Shown in pieces: positions 50,998-60,099 of a DNA stretch of 64,000 nt (its first letter is position 1; each line of letters begins with the position of its first letter). The stretch comes from Burkholderiales bacterium (lineage in GTDB: Bacteria; Pseudomonadota; Gammaproteobacteria; Burkholderiales; SG8-41): positions 248,001 through 312,000 of the forward strand of contig JAUXYA010000011.1 in the NCBI GenBank assembly GCA_030684405.1, given 5' to 3'. The notes beneath the pieces were generated by a model that was not told the DNA's origin, ran no database searches, and was given only the letters and a program-made list of their open reading frames with translations. The translations under genes and the position numbers were made by a program.

Positions 50998-51426
50998 ATG
51001 ACCGACAGCAAACCGACCCTTCCCAGCCTTGAACAGTTGCAGAAACTGATCAGCCGCGGGCCCTTCAACCAGTGGCTGAATTTCACCTTCCTCAGAGCCG
51101 GTGAAGACGGCATCGAGGTCAAGGCCACCTGGCGCGAGGAATGGGTGGTCAATCCCGAGCGCCGCTACACACACGGCGGCATCCTCGCTGCGATCATCGA
51201 CGTGGTCGCCGATTACGCGATTGCCGCCCAGCTTGGCCGCCCGGTACCGACCATCGACATTCGTGTCGACTATCACAAGGCCGCGATGCCCGGTGACCTC
51301 ACAGCCAAAGGACGCGTGGTGCGCAGCGGCAGCCAGTATTCAACCGCTGAAGCCTACGTCTACGACAAGGACGGTGCACTGGTCGCCAGCGGTCGCGGCA
51401 CTTACTTCACCGCTCCACCCAAATGA
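50998..51426 (+). CDS. PaaI-family hotdog thioesterase
   Basis: A 142-residue hotdog-fold protein. YTHGGILAAIIDVVADYAIA is the catalytic helix of the PaaI/ComA-like group (the HGG motif), followed by TIDIRVDYHKAAMPGDLTAK and a strand-rich C-terminus with TAEAYVYDKDGALVASGRGT. It hydrolyses an acyl-CoA. CGGAG precedes the ATG. With the acyl-CoA ligase it may form a proofreading or recycling pair around the same acyl-CoA. Confidence 0.9.
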   Translation: MTDSKPTLPSLEQLQKLISRGPFNQWLNFTFLRAGEDGIEVKATWREEWVVNPERRYTHGGILAAIIDVVADYAIAAQLGRPVPTIDIRVDYHKAAMPGDLTAKGRVVRSGSQYSTAEAYVYDKDGALVASGRGTYFTAPPK

Positions 51427-51551
51427 GGTAATCAGGTGAACAGTGATTGAATGATTAAGTTTAACCAGAACATGTGCTCAATCGCTTAGTCACCAAGCTC
51501 CCTAATCACCGCTTACCATTCACTGTCCCCCGCCCACGCCCCCCCCTGAAA

Positions 51552-51758
51552 ATGCATGAAGTCCTCAAAACCCGCGTCAACGCCTCTCCCGTCGTGGATG
51601 TAGGATACCGGCTGCGCCAGGCGGCGGATCCAATCCAGACCGACCAGGGGTTTGCCCGGACGCTGACACCGGAGGTGATGATGCCCGTCCTTGTGATGGA
51701 CATCCCGCGCCCGCTCATAAATCACCTGTTCCGCTGGAAAAAAGAGGCCGCGCAATGA
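51552..51758 (+). CDS. Small unknown protein coupled to ubiX (68 residues)
   Basis: MHEVLKTRVNASPVVDVGYR begins a soluble protein ending in LINHLFRWKKEAAQ. I recognise no domain. Its stop overlaps the ubiX start by four bases (ATGA), the same kind of coupling used between ubiX and ubiD downstream, which supports a real gene. The sequence just before the ATG is a C-run without a ribosome site, so a slightly different start is possible. A role as accessory of the UbiX/UbiD pair or as a short ferredoxin-like carrier is not supported by any Cys motif. Confidence 0.5.
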   Translation: MHEVLKTRVNASPVVDVGYRLRQAADPIQTDQGFARTLTPEVMMPVLVMDIPRPLINHLFRWKKEAAQ

Positions 51759-52378
51759 ATGCAATTCGCAAGGCAGCGCCCCGGCGCCTGATCGTGGCGA
51801 TGACCGGCGCCTCGGGCTCCGTCTACGGCATCCGTATCCTCGAACGCCTGCGTGCGATCGGCGGCTGGGAGACCCATCTCGTGGTGTCCGAAGCCGGTGT
51901 GCTCAATGCCTTCCAGGAATACGGCATGGACCGCAAAGCCTTGCACAAACTGGCCGATGTCAGCCACAACGTGCGCGACATTGGCGCCACCATCGCCAGC
52001 GGCTCCTTCATTACCGCCGGCATGGTGGTCGCGCCCTGCTCGATGAAGACATTGGCCGGCATCGCCCACGCCTTCTCCGACAACCTGATCACGCGCGCCG
52101 CCGACGTGATCCTGAAGGAACGCCGCCGCCTGGTGCTGATCACCCGCGAGACACCGCTGAACCTCGCCCACATCCGCAACATGGAGGCGGTGACGCTGAT
52201 GGGCGGCGTGATCTTCCCGCCGGTGCCGGCCTTCTACAGCGGCGGCAAGACCATCGACGATCTGGTTAACCACACAGTCGGCCGCGTACTCGACCTGTTC
52301 GAGGTCGAACACGACACCATCAACCGCTGGGCTGGCGTCACCGGCCCGGCCGCACCGAAGGACAACAAGAAGCTATGA
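51755..52378 (+). CDS. ubiX: UbiX flavin prenyltransferase
   Basis: A 207-residue flavoenzyme that makes prenylated FMN, the cofactor needed by UbiD decarboxylases. RRLIVAMTGASGSVYGIRIL is the N-terminal FMN-binding strand with the Gly-Ala-Ser-Gly loop; FITAGMVVAPCSMKTLAGIA is the conserved PCSMKTLA motif; RLVLITRETPLNLAHIRNME is the second loop, and FPPVPAFYSGGKTIDDLVNH the C-terminal PxPAFY block. Length is standard. Coupled by four-base overlaps to the small protein upstream and to the UbiD gene downstream. Confidence 0.97.
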   Translation: MNAIRKAAPRRLIVAMTGASGSVYGIRILERLRAIGGWETHLVVSEAGVLNAFQEYGMDRKALHKLADVSHNVRDIGATIASGSFITAGMVVAPCSMKTLAGIAHAFSDNLITRAADVILKERRRLVLITRETPLNLAHIRNMEAVTLMGGVIFPPVPAFYSGGKTIDDLVNHTVGRVLDLFEVEHDTINRWAGVTGPAAPKDNKKL

Positions 52379-53997
52379 AGCCCCTGCCCTACGCCAACGA
52401 AAATTTCCGCGGTTTCCTCGACCGGTTGCGCACCGAGAAGGAACTCGTCGACATCAAACAGCCGGTCGACAGCCGGCACATCGCGACGCTGGTCGACCAG
52501 TCCGACAAGGCGCTGCTGTTCCACAATGTCATCGGCTACGACATGCCGGTAGTCTCCGGCATCATTCGCTCGCAGAAACGCGCGATCATGTCGATGGGCT
52601 GCGAAACTTATCCCGAAATCGAATTCCGGCTGCAACGGGGCATCGAAAATCCGATAGCACCTCGTTACGTCGAGAACGCGCCGCTGAAACAGGTGATCAA
52701 GACCGGCAGGGACGTCGACCTGTTCAGCCTGCCGATCCCCATGTTCTCGATCTACGACGGCGGACCCATGATCACCGCCGGCATCACTATCGCCAAGGAT
52801 CCGGAGTTCGGCCTCAATTCCGGCATCTACCGCTTCATGGTCAAGGAAAAGAACCTGACCGGCATCGACATTGTCACGCCGAACAACATGCGGCTCTTCG
52901 CGCAGCGCGCCTACGAGGCCGGCCGACCCTGCCCGATCTCGATTTCGATCGGCAACCACCCCTTCGAGAACCTCGGCTCCGGCTTCCGCGCGCCGCTGGG
53001 TACCGACGAGATGGGCATCGCCGGCGGGATCCGCGGCTCGGCGATCGAACTCGCGCAGTGCGAAACCATCGACCTGCCCTGCATCGCCGATTCCGAGATC
53101 GTGCTTGAAGGCGAGATCCTTCCGACCGGCTGGACCCAGCCCGAAGGCCGTTTCGGCGAATTCACCCGGCTGATGGGCGGCCTGCACTGGAATCCAGTAG
53201 TACGCATCAACGCCATCACCATGCGCAAGGACGCGATCTATTACGCGCTACACATGCCCTGGGAGAACACCTGGCTGATGGCGCCGACGCGGTACACCCA
53301 GATCCGCCGCGCGCTGAAGACCGCCGGAATCCAGATCAAGGACATCAACGTCACGCTGGGCGGCTGCGGCATGTGGCACGCCATCATTTCCATCAAGAAG
53401 CAGGCCGGTGAAGGCAAAAACGCCCTGCTCGCCGCGCTGTCGGTGATGGACTTGAAACACGTAGTCGTTGTCGATGACGACATCGACGTATTCAACGCAA
53501 TGGACGTCGAGTGGGCGATCGCCACCCGCGTGCAGGGCGACAAAGACGTGATGGTCATTCCGGGCAGCCGCGCCAAGCCGCTGGATCCCAGCCTTCCGGT
53601 GATGCCCCATGGCGTGGTGCCGACAGGAGCCAAGGTCGGCATCGACGCCACAATTTCAGAAGGCATCCCGAAAGAACGTTTCGAACGCATCTCCTATGCC
53701 TACACCGACCGCGCCAAAATCGCCGACTACTACACCGGCAAGGCCGACCCGGCACCGGCGGTGACTTCCGGCGACAAGGCGGTGGCCGAGCTGTCGACAA
53801 GAATCGTCGCTGTCATCGAAAAAACGCCGAAGTACTACTCGGAGCTCGCCGAGCAGTTTGCCGACTACGACTTCCAGACAGTGGCCCGCGCGCTGGGCAA
53901 ACTGCATGAGGACGGCAAGCTGTGGCAGGACCCGCGCGGCCGCATGTGCCTGCGTGATTCCGTTTTCGCGGCGAAGCCGCCGGTCAAAAGTGCTTGA
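52375..53997 (+). CDS. UbiD-family prenyl-FMN-dependent decarboxylase
   Basis: A 540-residue decarboxylase/carboxylase. The prFMN/active-site residues are visible: Arg153 in NSGIYRFMVKEKNLTG, and the Glu pair Glu257 and Glu262 in PEGRFGEFTRLMGG, equal to the Arg-Glu-Glu triad of Fdc1. HMPWENTWLMAPTRYTQIRR is another family block. Residues after about 480 (VEKTPKYYSELAEQF onward) add a small helical domain also seen in other UbiD subgroups. Substrates of the family range from aromatic acids to acrylic acids. ubiX overlaps its start, so cofactor and enzyme are made together. Confidence 0.93.
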   Translation: MKPLPYANENFRGFLDRLRTEKELVDIKQPVDSRHIATLVDQSDKALLFHNVIGYDMPVVSGIIRSQKRAIMSMGCETYPEIEFRLQRGIENPIAPRYVENAPLKQVIKTGRDVDLFSLPIPMFSIYDGGPMITAGITIAKDPEFGLNSGIYRFMVKEKNLTGIDIVTPNNMRLFAQRAYEAGRPCPISISIGNHPFENLGSGFRAPLGTDEMGIAGGIRGSAIELAQCETIDLPCIADSEIVLEGEILPTGWTQPEGRFGEFTRLMGGLHWNPVVRINAITMRKDAIYYALHMPWENTWLMAPTRYTQIRRALKTAGIQIKDINVTLGGCGMWHAIISIKKQAGEGKNALLAALSVMDLKHVVVVDDDIDVFNAMDVEWAIATRVQGDKDVMVIPGSRAKPLDPSLPVMPHGVVPTGAKVGIDATISEGIPKERFERISYAYTDRAKIADYYTGKADPAPAVTSGDKAVAELSTRIVAVIEKTPKYYSELAEQFADYDFQTVARALGKLHEDGKLWQDPRGRMCLRDSVFAAKPPVKSA

Positions 53998-53998
53998 G

Positions 53999-54079
53999 AT
54001 GAACACGACGGTGTATATGACGGCGGAACGCGGAATAGCGCCCTACCACCACTCGAAACAGATTGACCAAGCGGCATGA
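53999..54079 (+). CDS. Possible 26-residue leader peptide
   Basis: MNTTVYMTAERGIAPYHHSK plus six residues; starts one base after the UbiD stop and its own stop overlaps the next start as ATGA. It has no ribosome site of its own and would depend on reinitiation. It may be a translational coupling spacer rather than a functional peptide. Confidence 0.3.
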   Translation: MNTTVYMTAERGIAPYHHSKQIDQAA

Positions 54080-55074
54080 CGACAAAGAAACTGAACCTGC
54101 ACATCGAGAACACTCGCAGGAAAAACGGCATTTCCCACATCCTGCCGCCGCAGTGGGCGGCAGCCTGCCGGCGCCACCGGGCTCTGGCCCGGCACATCGG
54201 CAAGGTCAGCTTCGGCTGGGACGGCGACATCCTGGAAGCGACGCTGGCCAGCGCCGACCTGGTGATCGGCCTGCCGGCAGACCGCGACAGGCTTGCGATC
54301 CGCGCGCCACGGCTTAAATGGATCCATTCGACCTCGGCCGGCGTCGACGGCGTGTTGCCGCTCGACTGGCTGCCGCGCGGCACAGTATTTACCAACAACA
54401 GCGGTGCGCATGGCCACAAGGCCGAGCAGTACATGATCATGGCCTATCATCTGCTCAACTCACGGATGGCCGCGATCGTCACCAACCAGCATGCACGCCG
54501 CTGGGAAGCCCTATACTCGCCGAGCATCACCGGCATGACTGCGGTGATTGTCGGCCTCGGTGACCTCGGTGAAGCCGCCGCCCGCGCCGCGAAAAAGGTT
54601 GGACTCAAGGTCATCGGAGTGCGGCGCAGCGCGCAGAAGAACCGCCATGCCGATCGCGTAGTGAGCTACAAACATCTCGACAAGGTACTGCCGCTGGCCG
54701 ATTTCGTCGTACTCGCCGTGCCGCTGACCGCGGAAACCCGTAACCTGCTGAACGCCGCGCGCATGGATCTGCTGAAACCCTCGGCCGGCGTCATCAACAT
54801 CGCGCGCGGCCCGGTCATCGACCAGGCCGCGTTGGAGAAACGCCTGCGCAGTGGCCGACTTGCCGGTGCGGTGCTCGATGTCGTCGATCCCGAGCCCCTG
54901 CCTGCCGGTGCCACGCTATGGAGTGCGCCCAACCTGGTCATCACTCCGCATGTCTCCTGCGACGACGGCGAGCATTATGCCGACATCACGATCGATCTCT
55001 GGTTCGAAAACCTCGCCCTGTTTCTCGCCGGCAAGCGGCTGAAGCGGCGCATCGACCCGAAGCTCGGCTACTGA
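54076..55074 (+). CDS. D-2-hydroxyacid dehydrogenase
   Basis: A 332-residue oxidoreductase. GMTAVIVGLGDLGEAAARAA is the dinucleotide fold; INIARGPVIDQ has the catalytic Arg, DVVDPEPLPAG the Glu and VITPHVSCDDGEHYADI the His. The N-terminal part (WIHSTSAGVDGVLPLDWLP, GAHGHKAEQYMI) resembles the glyoxylate/hydroxypyruvate reductase subgroup in place of typical lactate dehydrogenase-like forms. The VOC gene starts inside its stop (TGATG). Confidence 0.88.
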   Translation: MTTKKLNLHIENTRRKNGISHILPPQWAAACRRHRALARHIGKVSFGWDGDILEATLASADLVIGLPADRDRLAIRAPRLKWIHSTSAGVDGVLPLDWLPRGTVFTNNSGAHGHKAEQYMIMAYHLLNSRMAAIVTNQHARRWEALYSPSITGMTAVIVGLGDLGEAAARAAKKVGLKVIGVRRSAQKNRHADRVVSYKHLDKVLPLADFVVLAVPLTAETRNLLNAARMDLLKPSAGVINIARGPVIDQAALEKRLRSGRLAGAVLDVVDPEPLPAGATLWSAPNLVITPHVSCDDGEHYADITIDLWFENLALFLAGKRLKRRIDPKLGY

Positions 55075-55997
55075 TGGCGGCCGCCAACCCAAGTCCCTCG
55101 TCCCAGTCCCCGTCCGCGGGCAAACTCAATATCGACCATGTCGCGCACTTCGTGCCACACATCGATACGGCCAGCGCGGCGCTGGAACAGGCCGGCTTCA
55201 CGCTGACACCGTTTTCCGCGCAGTCGCACCGACTGGAACCCGGCGGCCCGCTGGTCTCCGCCGGCGCTGGTAACCGCTGCGTGATGCTGCGCGAGGGCTA
55301 CCTCGAGTTCCTCACCCCGACGGGCGACACGCCGATCGCACAACAGTTGCGCACGGCGATTCAGCGTTACACCGGAGTGCACCTGATCGCCTTTGGCAGT
55401 GGTGATGCCAGCGCCGACTATGCCCGACTGGAGAAGAACGACTTTACCCCCCTGCCGGCAGTCGCGCTGCAGCGCGAAATCGGCACGGCCGACGGCAGCG
55501 GCACTGCGCGTTTCACCGTCGTCCGCGTGCCGCCGGGCACGATGGCCGAAGGCCGCATCCAGTACTGCCAGCAGCACACGCCGGAACTGCTGTGGCAGCC
55601 GCGCTGGATTACACATGCCAATCGGGCGCGCGGACTTGCCGCGGTGATCATCTGCGTTGAAGACCCGCAGGAAGCAGCGCAGCGCTACGCGCGGTTCACC
55701 GGCCTGCTGGCGCAAGTGAGCGGATCGCTGTGGCGCATCGACAGCCAGCGCGGCGCCTTGCTCTTCCTCACCCCTGAAGCTCTACAGCGCACGCTGGGCA
55801 TGACAGCACCTTCGCTACCGTGGATCGCGGGTTATGTGCTGACCAGCAATGACATCCATGCGACACGGCGACACCTTGAACAGGCGCAATGCATGGTGAG
55901 CGAAATCTCCGGTCGCTTGTTGCTAAAATGGTCAGGCGCGGTCGGCGGCTTCGTGCTGTTCCAGGCATCCGGCACCACGATGCCCACTTTTGAATGA
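55074..55997 (+). CDS. VOC superfamily (glyoxalase-like) protein
   Basis: A 307-residue two-module VOC protein. LNIDHVAHFVPHIDTASAAL opens with the N-terminal glyoxalase-like strand pattern (PF13468-like, His22-type residue); the second module restarts at GLAAVIICVEDPQEAAQRYA and ends in SGAVGGFVLFQASGTTMP. VOC proteins bind divalent metal and can be dioxygenases, isomerases or hydrolases of CoA esters. The strand residues that would bind metal are partly preserved (His, Glu in REGYLEFLTP). Translation is coupled to genes on both sides. Confidence 0.8.
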   Translation: MAAANPSPSSQSPSAGKLNIDHVAHFVPHIDTASAALEQAGFTLTPFSAQSHRLEPGGPLVSAGAGNRCVMLREGYLEFLTPTGDTPIAQQLRTAIQRYTGVHLIAFGSGDASADYARLEKNDFTPLPAVALQREIGTADGSGTARFTVVRVPPGTMAEGRIQYCQQHTPELLWQPRWITHANRARGLAAVIICVEDPQEAAQRYARFTGLLAQVSGSLWRIDSQRGALLFLTPEALQRTLGMTAPSLPWIAGYVLTSNDIHATRRHLEQAQCMVSEISGRLLLKWSGAVGGFVLFQASGTTMPTFE

Positions 55998-57595
55998 CCA
56001 CTGATCATCCAACACTGAAAAGCAAAATGAAATTCACAGAAACCTACGACGTCGTCGTTGCCGGATTCGGCCATGGCGGCGGCATCGCCGCACTCAACGC
56101 CGCACAGGCCGGTGCCAAGACACTGCTGATCGAAAAATCAACCGTTCCCGGTGGGCTGTCGATCTGCTCTTACGGTGCGGTGCGCAGCGCGCATGACCCG
56201 GATGAAGCCTATACTTACCTCAAGACCACCAACGGTGGGCGCACGCCGGACGAGGTCGTGCGCGCACTGGCCGAAGGCATGTGCGGGCTCGAGGCTTATG
56301 TTCGAGAACTGGCGCAAATCTGCGATGCCCGCGTGCTCACCTCGGTAGAAGAAAACGCGGAGCGCGAAAAGGCGGGGGATCCCTACCGTCGCCAGATCCG
56401 CGGCAACTATCCACTGCCCGGAACCAACACCTTCTATCACACCTCCGTCGTCGATATTCCCGGCTTCAAGGCACGCGAGACCTACCCCTGGGCTAATGGC
56501 GCGCCCAACGGCCCCAAGCTGTTCAAAGTGGTCCACGACAACGTGCTCGAGGCTGGCGTCGAAGTGCGCCTCGGCGTCGCCGCGACGCGCCTGATCAACG
56601 ATCCGGTGACGCGCGAAGTGCTCGGCATCAGCGTGATGCAGGACGGCAAGCCGAGACACATCCGCGCGCGCCTCGGCGTGGTGCTCGCCACCGGCGGTTT
56701 CGAGGGCAATGCAGAAATGAAGGCGCAGTTCCTCGAGACCTACCCGGTGTTCAACGCCGCCGCGCGCAGCAATACCGGCGATGGCATCCGCATGGCGCAG
56801 GACCTCGGCGCCGCGTTGTGGCATATGTGGCATATCCACGGCGCCTACGGCTACCGCCACAGCGATCCAGCCTATCCCTACGGCATGCGCGTCAAACGCT
56901 TCCCCGACTGGTTTCCCGGGGAAGAAGACGCGGTAAAGTTGAAAATGGCGTGGATACTGCTCGACGCCTCCGGCAAGCGTTTCATGTCCGAATACCAGCC
57001 CTATACCCAGGACACCGCAGTGCGCCCGCTGGCGCATTTCGACCCGGTCACCCAGCGCGCGCCGCGCAACCCGGCCTACATCATCTGCGACGACAACGGC
57101 CGCAGGCTGTATCCGCTGGGCAAGGCAACCTCGAACGATGAGGGATTGCGCTACGACTGGAGTGACGACAACCTGAAGGAAGTGGAGAACGGCATCCTCA
57201 AGCGCGCCGACACGCTGGAAGAACTCGCTGCGCTGCTGGGCCTCGACACGGCGGCTGTCAATGTCTCAGTTGCGCGCTGGAACGCGCAATGTGTTGCCGG
57301 GCGCGACGAAGACCATGCACGTCCCGCGAACAGCATGCTGCCGATTGAAAAGGGCCCCTTCTACGGGGCGCCGGTATGGGCGGTCATTTCAAACACCCAG
57401 GGCGGTCCAGTGCACGACGCCCAGTCGCGGGTCATCGACGTGCACGGCCAGCCGATCCCGCGGCTCTACGCCGCCGGCGAACTCGGCAGTTCGTTCGGCC
57501 ATCTCTACCTCTCGGGCGGCAACATCGCAGAGTGTTTTGTCACCGGACGCATCGCCGGGCGCGGCGTCGCCTCGCTGGCGCCGTCAACGGACTGA
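55994..57595 (+). CDS. FAD-dependent oxidoreductase (fumarate reductase/3-ketosteroid dehydrogenase-like flavoprotein)
   Basis: A 533-residue flavoprotein. YDVVVAGFGHGGGIAALNAA is the dinucleotide fold at the N-terminus; GVVLATGGFEGNAEMKAQFL and LYAAGELGSSFGHLYLSGGN are the second and third FAD contacts typical of the fumarate reductase/KstD/tricarballylate dehydrogenase group. MARY-type catalytic residues of the family lie in the middle region (NAAARSNTGDGIRMAQDLGA). It probably oxidises or reduces a C=C bond next to a carboxylate or ketone. Its ATG overlaps the VOC stop (ATGA); last gene of the operon. Confidence 0.88.
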   Translation: MTTDHPTLKSKMKFTETYDVVVAGFGHGGGIAALNAAQAGAKTLLIEKSTVPGGLSICSYGAVRSAHDPDEAYTYLKTTNGGRTPDEVVRALAEGMCGLEAYVRELAQICDARVLTSVEENAEREKAGDPYRRQIRGNYPLPGTNTFYHTSVVDIPGFKARETYPWANGAPNGPKLFKVVHDNVLEAGVEVRLGVAATRLINDPVTREVLGISVMQDGKPRHIRARLGVVLATGGFEGNAEMKAQFLETYPVFNAAARSNTGDGIRMAQDLGAALWHMWHIHGAYGYRHSDPAYPYGMRVKRFPDWFPGEEDAVKLKMAWILLDASGKRFMSEYQPYTQDTAVRPLAHFDPVTQRAPRNPAYIICDDNGRRLYPLGKATSNDEGLRYDWSDDNLKEVENGILKRADTLEELAALLGLDTAAVNVSVARWNAQCVAGRDEDHARPANSMLPIEKGPFYGAPVWAVISNTQGGPVHDAQSRVIDVHGQPIPRLYAAGELGSSFGHLYLSGGNIAECFVTGRIAGRGVASLAPSTD

Positions 57596-57616
57596 CGGCG
57601 CCACACCGGTTTACGT

Positions 57617-58603
57617 TCAGGGTTGCGGCTTGATGCCGGCAGTCCTGACGATATTCGCGAATTTCGCGGTATCGGACCTGATGGCGGCAGCAAACTGTTC
57701 GGCACTGCCGCCCAGGGGCTCGTAACCAAGGCCGGCGAGACGCTGCACTACGTCAGTCGCCTTGAGGCTGGCGCCGATCGCGCCATTCAGGCGCGACACG
57801 ATTTCGCGCGGCACACCTGCCGGTGCCACTACGCCGAACCAGGGCGAGAGCTCGTACCCCGGAAGGCCGGATTCGGCAATGGTCGGCACGTCGGGCGCCG
57901 CAACGGAGCGCTTGAGCCCGGTGACGCCGATCACCCGCAGGCGTCCGTTGTCAGCATGAGGCTTGATCACAGCGAGGTCGGCCAGCATCATGTCGATATG
58001 GCCGCTGACCACATCAGTCAGTGCCGGCGCAGTGCCCTTGTAGGGGATATGCACAATTTCGGTTTTCGACATGGACTTGAGCATTTCCGCAGCCAGACTC
58101 GACATGCTGCCCACGCCCGATGAGCCATAGCTGAGGTAACCTGCCTTGCGGCCCGCGACGCCAATCAGTTCCCTGATATTTTTCGCAGGTACCGTCGGAT
58201 TGACGGCGAGCGCATAAGGCACAACGGCGACATTGATGATCGGCGTGAAATCCTTCAGCGGGTCATAGGGCAGTTTGGCGTACAGGCTGGGCGCCAGCGC
58301 AAGGTTGCTCGAACCGCCCATTGCGATGGCGTAACCATCGCCTGGCATGCGCGATGCCGCCTCGAGCCCGACCGTGCCGCCGGCGCCGCCGCGATTCTCG
58401 ACCACCACCGGCTGACCCCAGGCCTCGGTCAGCTTCTGCCCGACCAGACGTCCGAGTATGTCGTTGGGGCCGCCCGGCGCGAACGGCACCACCATGCGCA
58501 GGGGTTTCGCCGGATAGTTTTGCGCTGCGGCGATGCCGTGGCAGGCCAACAGCGCGATCAGGACAGCGCCCGAGCCACGGCACTTCGATGCAAACGTTTT
58601 CAT
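57617..58603 (-). CDS. Bug-family periplasmic substrate-binding protein
   Basis: A 328-residue exported protein. The signal peptide is RGSGAVLIALLACHGIAAAQ. Mature motifs: YPAKPLRMVVPFAPGGPNDI, QPVVVENRGGAGGTVGLEAA, MPGDGYAIAMGGSSNLALAP, EIVHIPYKGTAPALTDVVSG and VPTIAESGLPGYELSP. It ends 21 bases from the catabolic operon and is convergent with it; it could bind the operon's substrate. Upstream on the same strand, beyond a 281-base gap, comes an MFS transporter. Confidence 0.92.
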   Translation of the reverse strand: MKTFASKCRGSGAVLIALLACHGIAAAQNYPAKPLRMVVPFAPGGPNDILGRLVGQKLTEAWGQPVVVENRGGAGGTVGLEAASRMPGDGYAIAMGGSSNLALAPSLYAKLPYDPLKDFTPIINVAVVPYALAVNPTVPAKNIRELIGVAGRKAGYLSYGSSGVGSMSSLAAEMLKSMSKTEIVHIPYKGTAPALTDVVSGHIDMMLADLAVIKPHADNGRLRVIGVTGLKRSVAAPDVPTIAESGLPGYELSPWFGVVAPAGVPREIVSRLNGAIGASLKATDVVQRLAGLGYEPLGGSAEQFAAAIRSDTAKFANIVRTAGIKPQP

Positions 58604-58884
58604 GAATCACCTTTCATTTACAAGGACAGAAAAATCAAATCTCCCGTTGTATTACAGAGCAATTGCCGTGCCTGCCACTGTGGCATGAAATGGGCAGAAA
58701 ATGCCTGCATAACGTGCAGACCTCCATAATGCCGCACCGCTGCAGTGCCGCTGGTTCTGGGCCGAAGAACGATAACGGAAACACGACCTGCGGGGCTTCG
58801 ATGCAACATTTCCGGAGTGCAAAGTCGAAGAAAAACCCAGCAGGCAACGCGGACCCGGCAAGCCGGGCGTCTTGGAGACACGTT

Positions 58885-60099
58885 CTAACCACGAGCCAGC
58901 TGGCGATGCGCTGCCCATACGCAGGCAAGGCCTAACGTGGCGGGTACGGCAAGCAAGGCAAAAGTCAGCGTGTAATCGCCGGTCAACAGAAACACGTTGG
59001 CACAGGCAATTGGGCCAATTGCCTTGCCGGTATTGACATAAACCAGCGAGCCCCCGGTCAAGGGGCTGATCTGGTCCGGAGGTGCCAGCCGCGCAACCTC
59101 ACCGAGGAATGCGCCATTCCAACCGCTGGCCGTCGATCCCATCACAAAAAACAGCAAGCAGGCCGCAAACATCGACCATCCGGAGGTCAGCGTGATGCAC
59201 AGTGCCGTGGACACGATCATCACCACGCCGAGAATCAGCATGGAAGAAAAGGCATTGCCGAGGCGATCGGCGAGCCAGCCCCAGAACAGGCGCCCTGCGA
59301 CCCCGCCCACCTGCGCTGCGGTGAGCACCAGACCGGCTGCGATCAGCCCCCAGCCGAGTTCCTCATTAAACAGGATCACGGTAAAGGTGGTGATGCCGAA
59401 CTGAACAATGACAAAACAGCTGCCGGACAGGGACAGCATCCGCAGCGCGCGATGCCGCCAGATGTCGATAACCCCGCTGAAGGGATTGCCGCCGATTGAA
59501 GCCTGGGGGTCGCGATCGGTATCCCAGTGCAGACGGCCGCGGCCCAGGACAAACACCAGCGCATAGAGAATCACCGAATTGCAGGCGATGGCCCATTGCC
59601 AGCCGAAGTGCACGGCTACTGCGGGACCGATCAGCGCGGCGCCGATGCCGCCCAGCGGCACGCCGGACTGCTTGATCGAAAAGATCAGGTTGCGCCGCTT
59701 CGCCGGCGTGAAACGCAGCAGCAGGTTGGAGGCAGAAGGCGTCAGCATGCCATAGCCCAGGCCCAATGCGATTGACGACAGGAAGAAGAAGGCGACATGC
59801 GGCAGGATCGCGATCAGCCCGCCGCTCGCGACCAGAATGAGACCGATCTGCTGCATGCGGGTCGAACCCCAGCGGCGATTGAACTTGCTGCCAAAGGCGA
59901 GTGCAATGATCATCGCCACCGCGATCATGCTGATCTGGTAGCCGACCAGTGCCGAGGGAATGCCATAGGTCTCGGCGACCTTGGGTGCCACCGAGGGGAT
60001 GATTGTCGTGCCCATGGTGCCGATGGTCTGGCCCGCCAGCAGCGTGACCATCAGGAAGACAAAGGAAGGAGGCCGGCTGGCCGCCGGCGCCATGCTCAC
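58885..60099 (-). CDS. MFS transporter
   Basis: A 404-residue MFS protein. SIKQSGVPLGGIGAALIGPA in TM5 and VAGRLFWGWLADRLGNAF in the second half match the tandem MFS group at 43144-46768, so it belongs to the same subfamily. The start GTG at 60099 overlaps the methyltransferase stop (GTGA) and has AGGA seven bases upstream; an ATG two codons later is the alternative. The gene is co-translated with the methyltransferase-like gene. Substrate unknown. Confidence 0.85.
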   Translation of the reverse strand: MSMAPAASRPPSFVFLMVTLLAGQTIGTMGTTIIPSVAPKVAETYGIPSALVGYQISMIAVAMIIALAFGSKFNRRWGSTRMQQIGLILVASGGLIAILPHVAFFFLSSIALGLGYGMLTPSASNLLLRFTPAKRRNLIFSIKQSGVPLGGIGAALIGPAVAVHFGWQWAIACNSVILYALVFVLGRGRLHWDTDRDPQASIGGNPFSGVIDIWRHRALRMLSLSGSCFVIVQFGITTFTVILFNEELGWGLIAAGLVLTAAQVGGVAGRLFWGWLADRLGNAFSSMLILGVVMIVSTALCITLTSGWSMFAACLLFFVMGSTASGWNGAFLGEVARLAPPDQISPLTGGSLVYVNTGKAIGPIACANVFLLTGDYTLTFALLAVPATLGLACVWAAHRQLARG

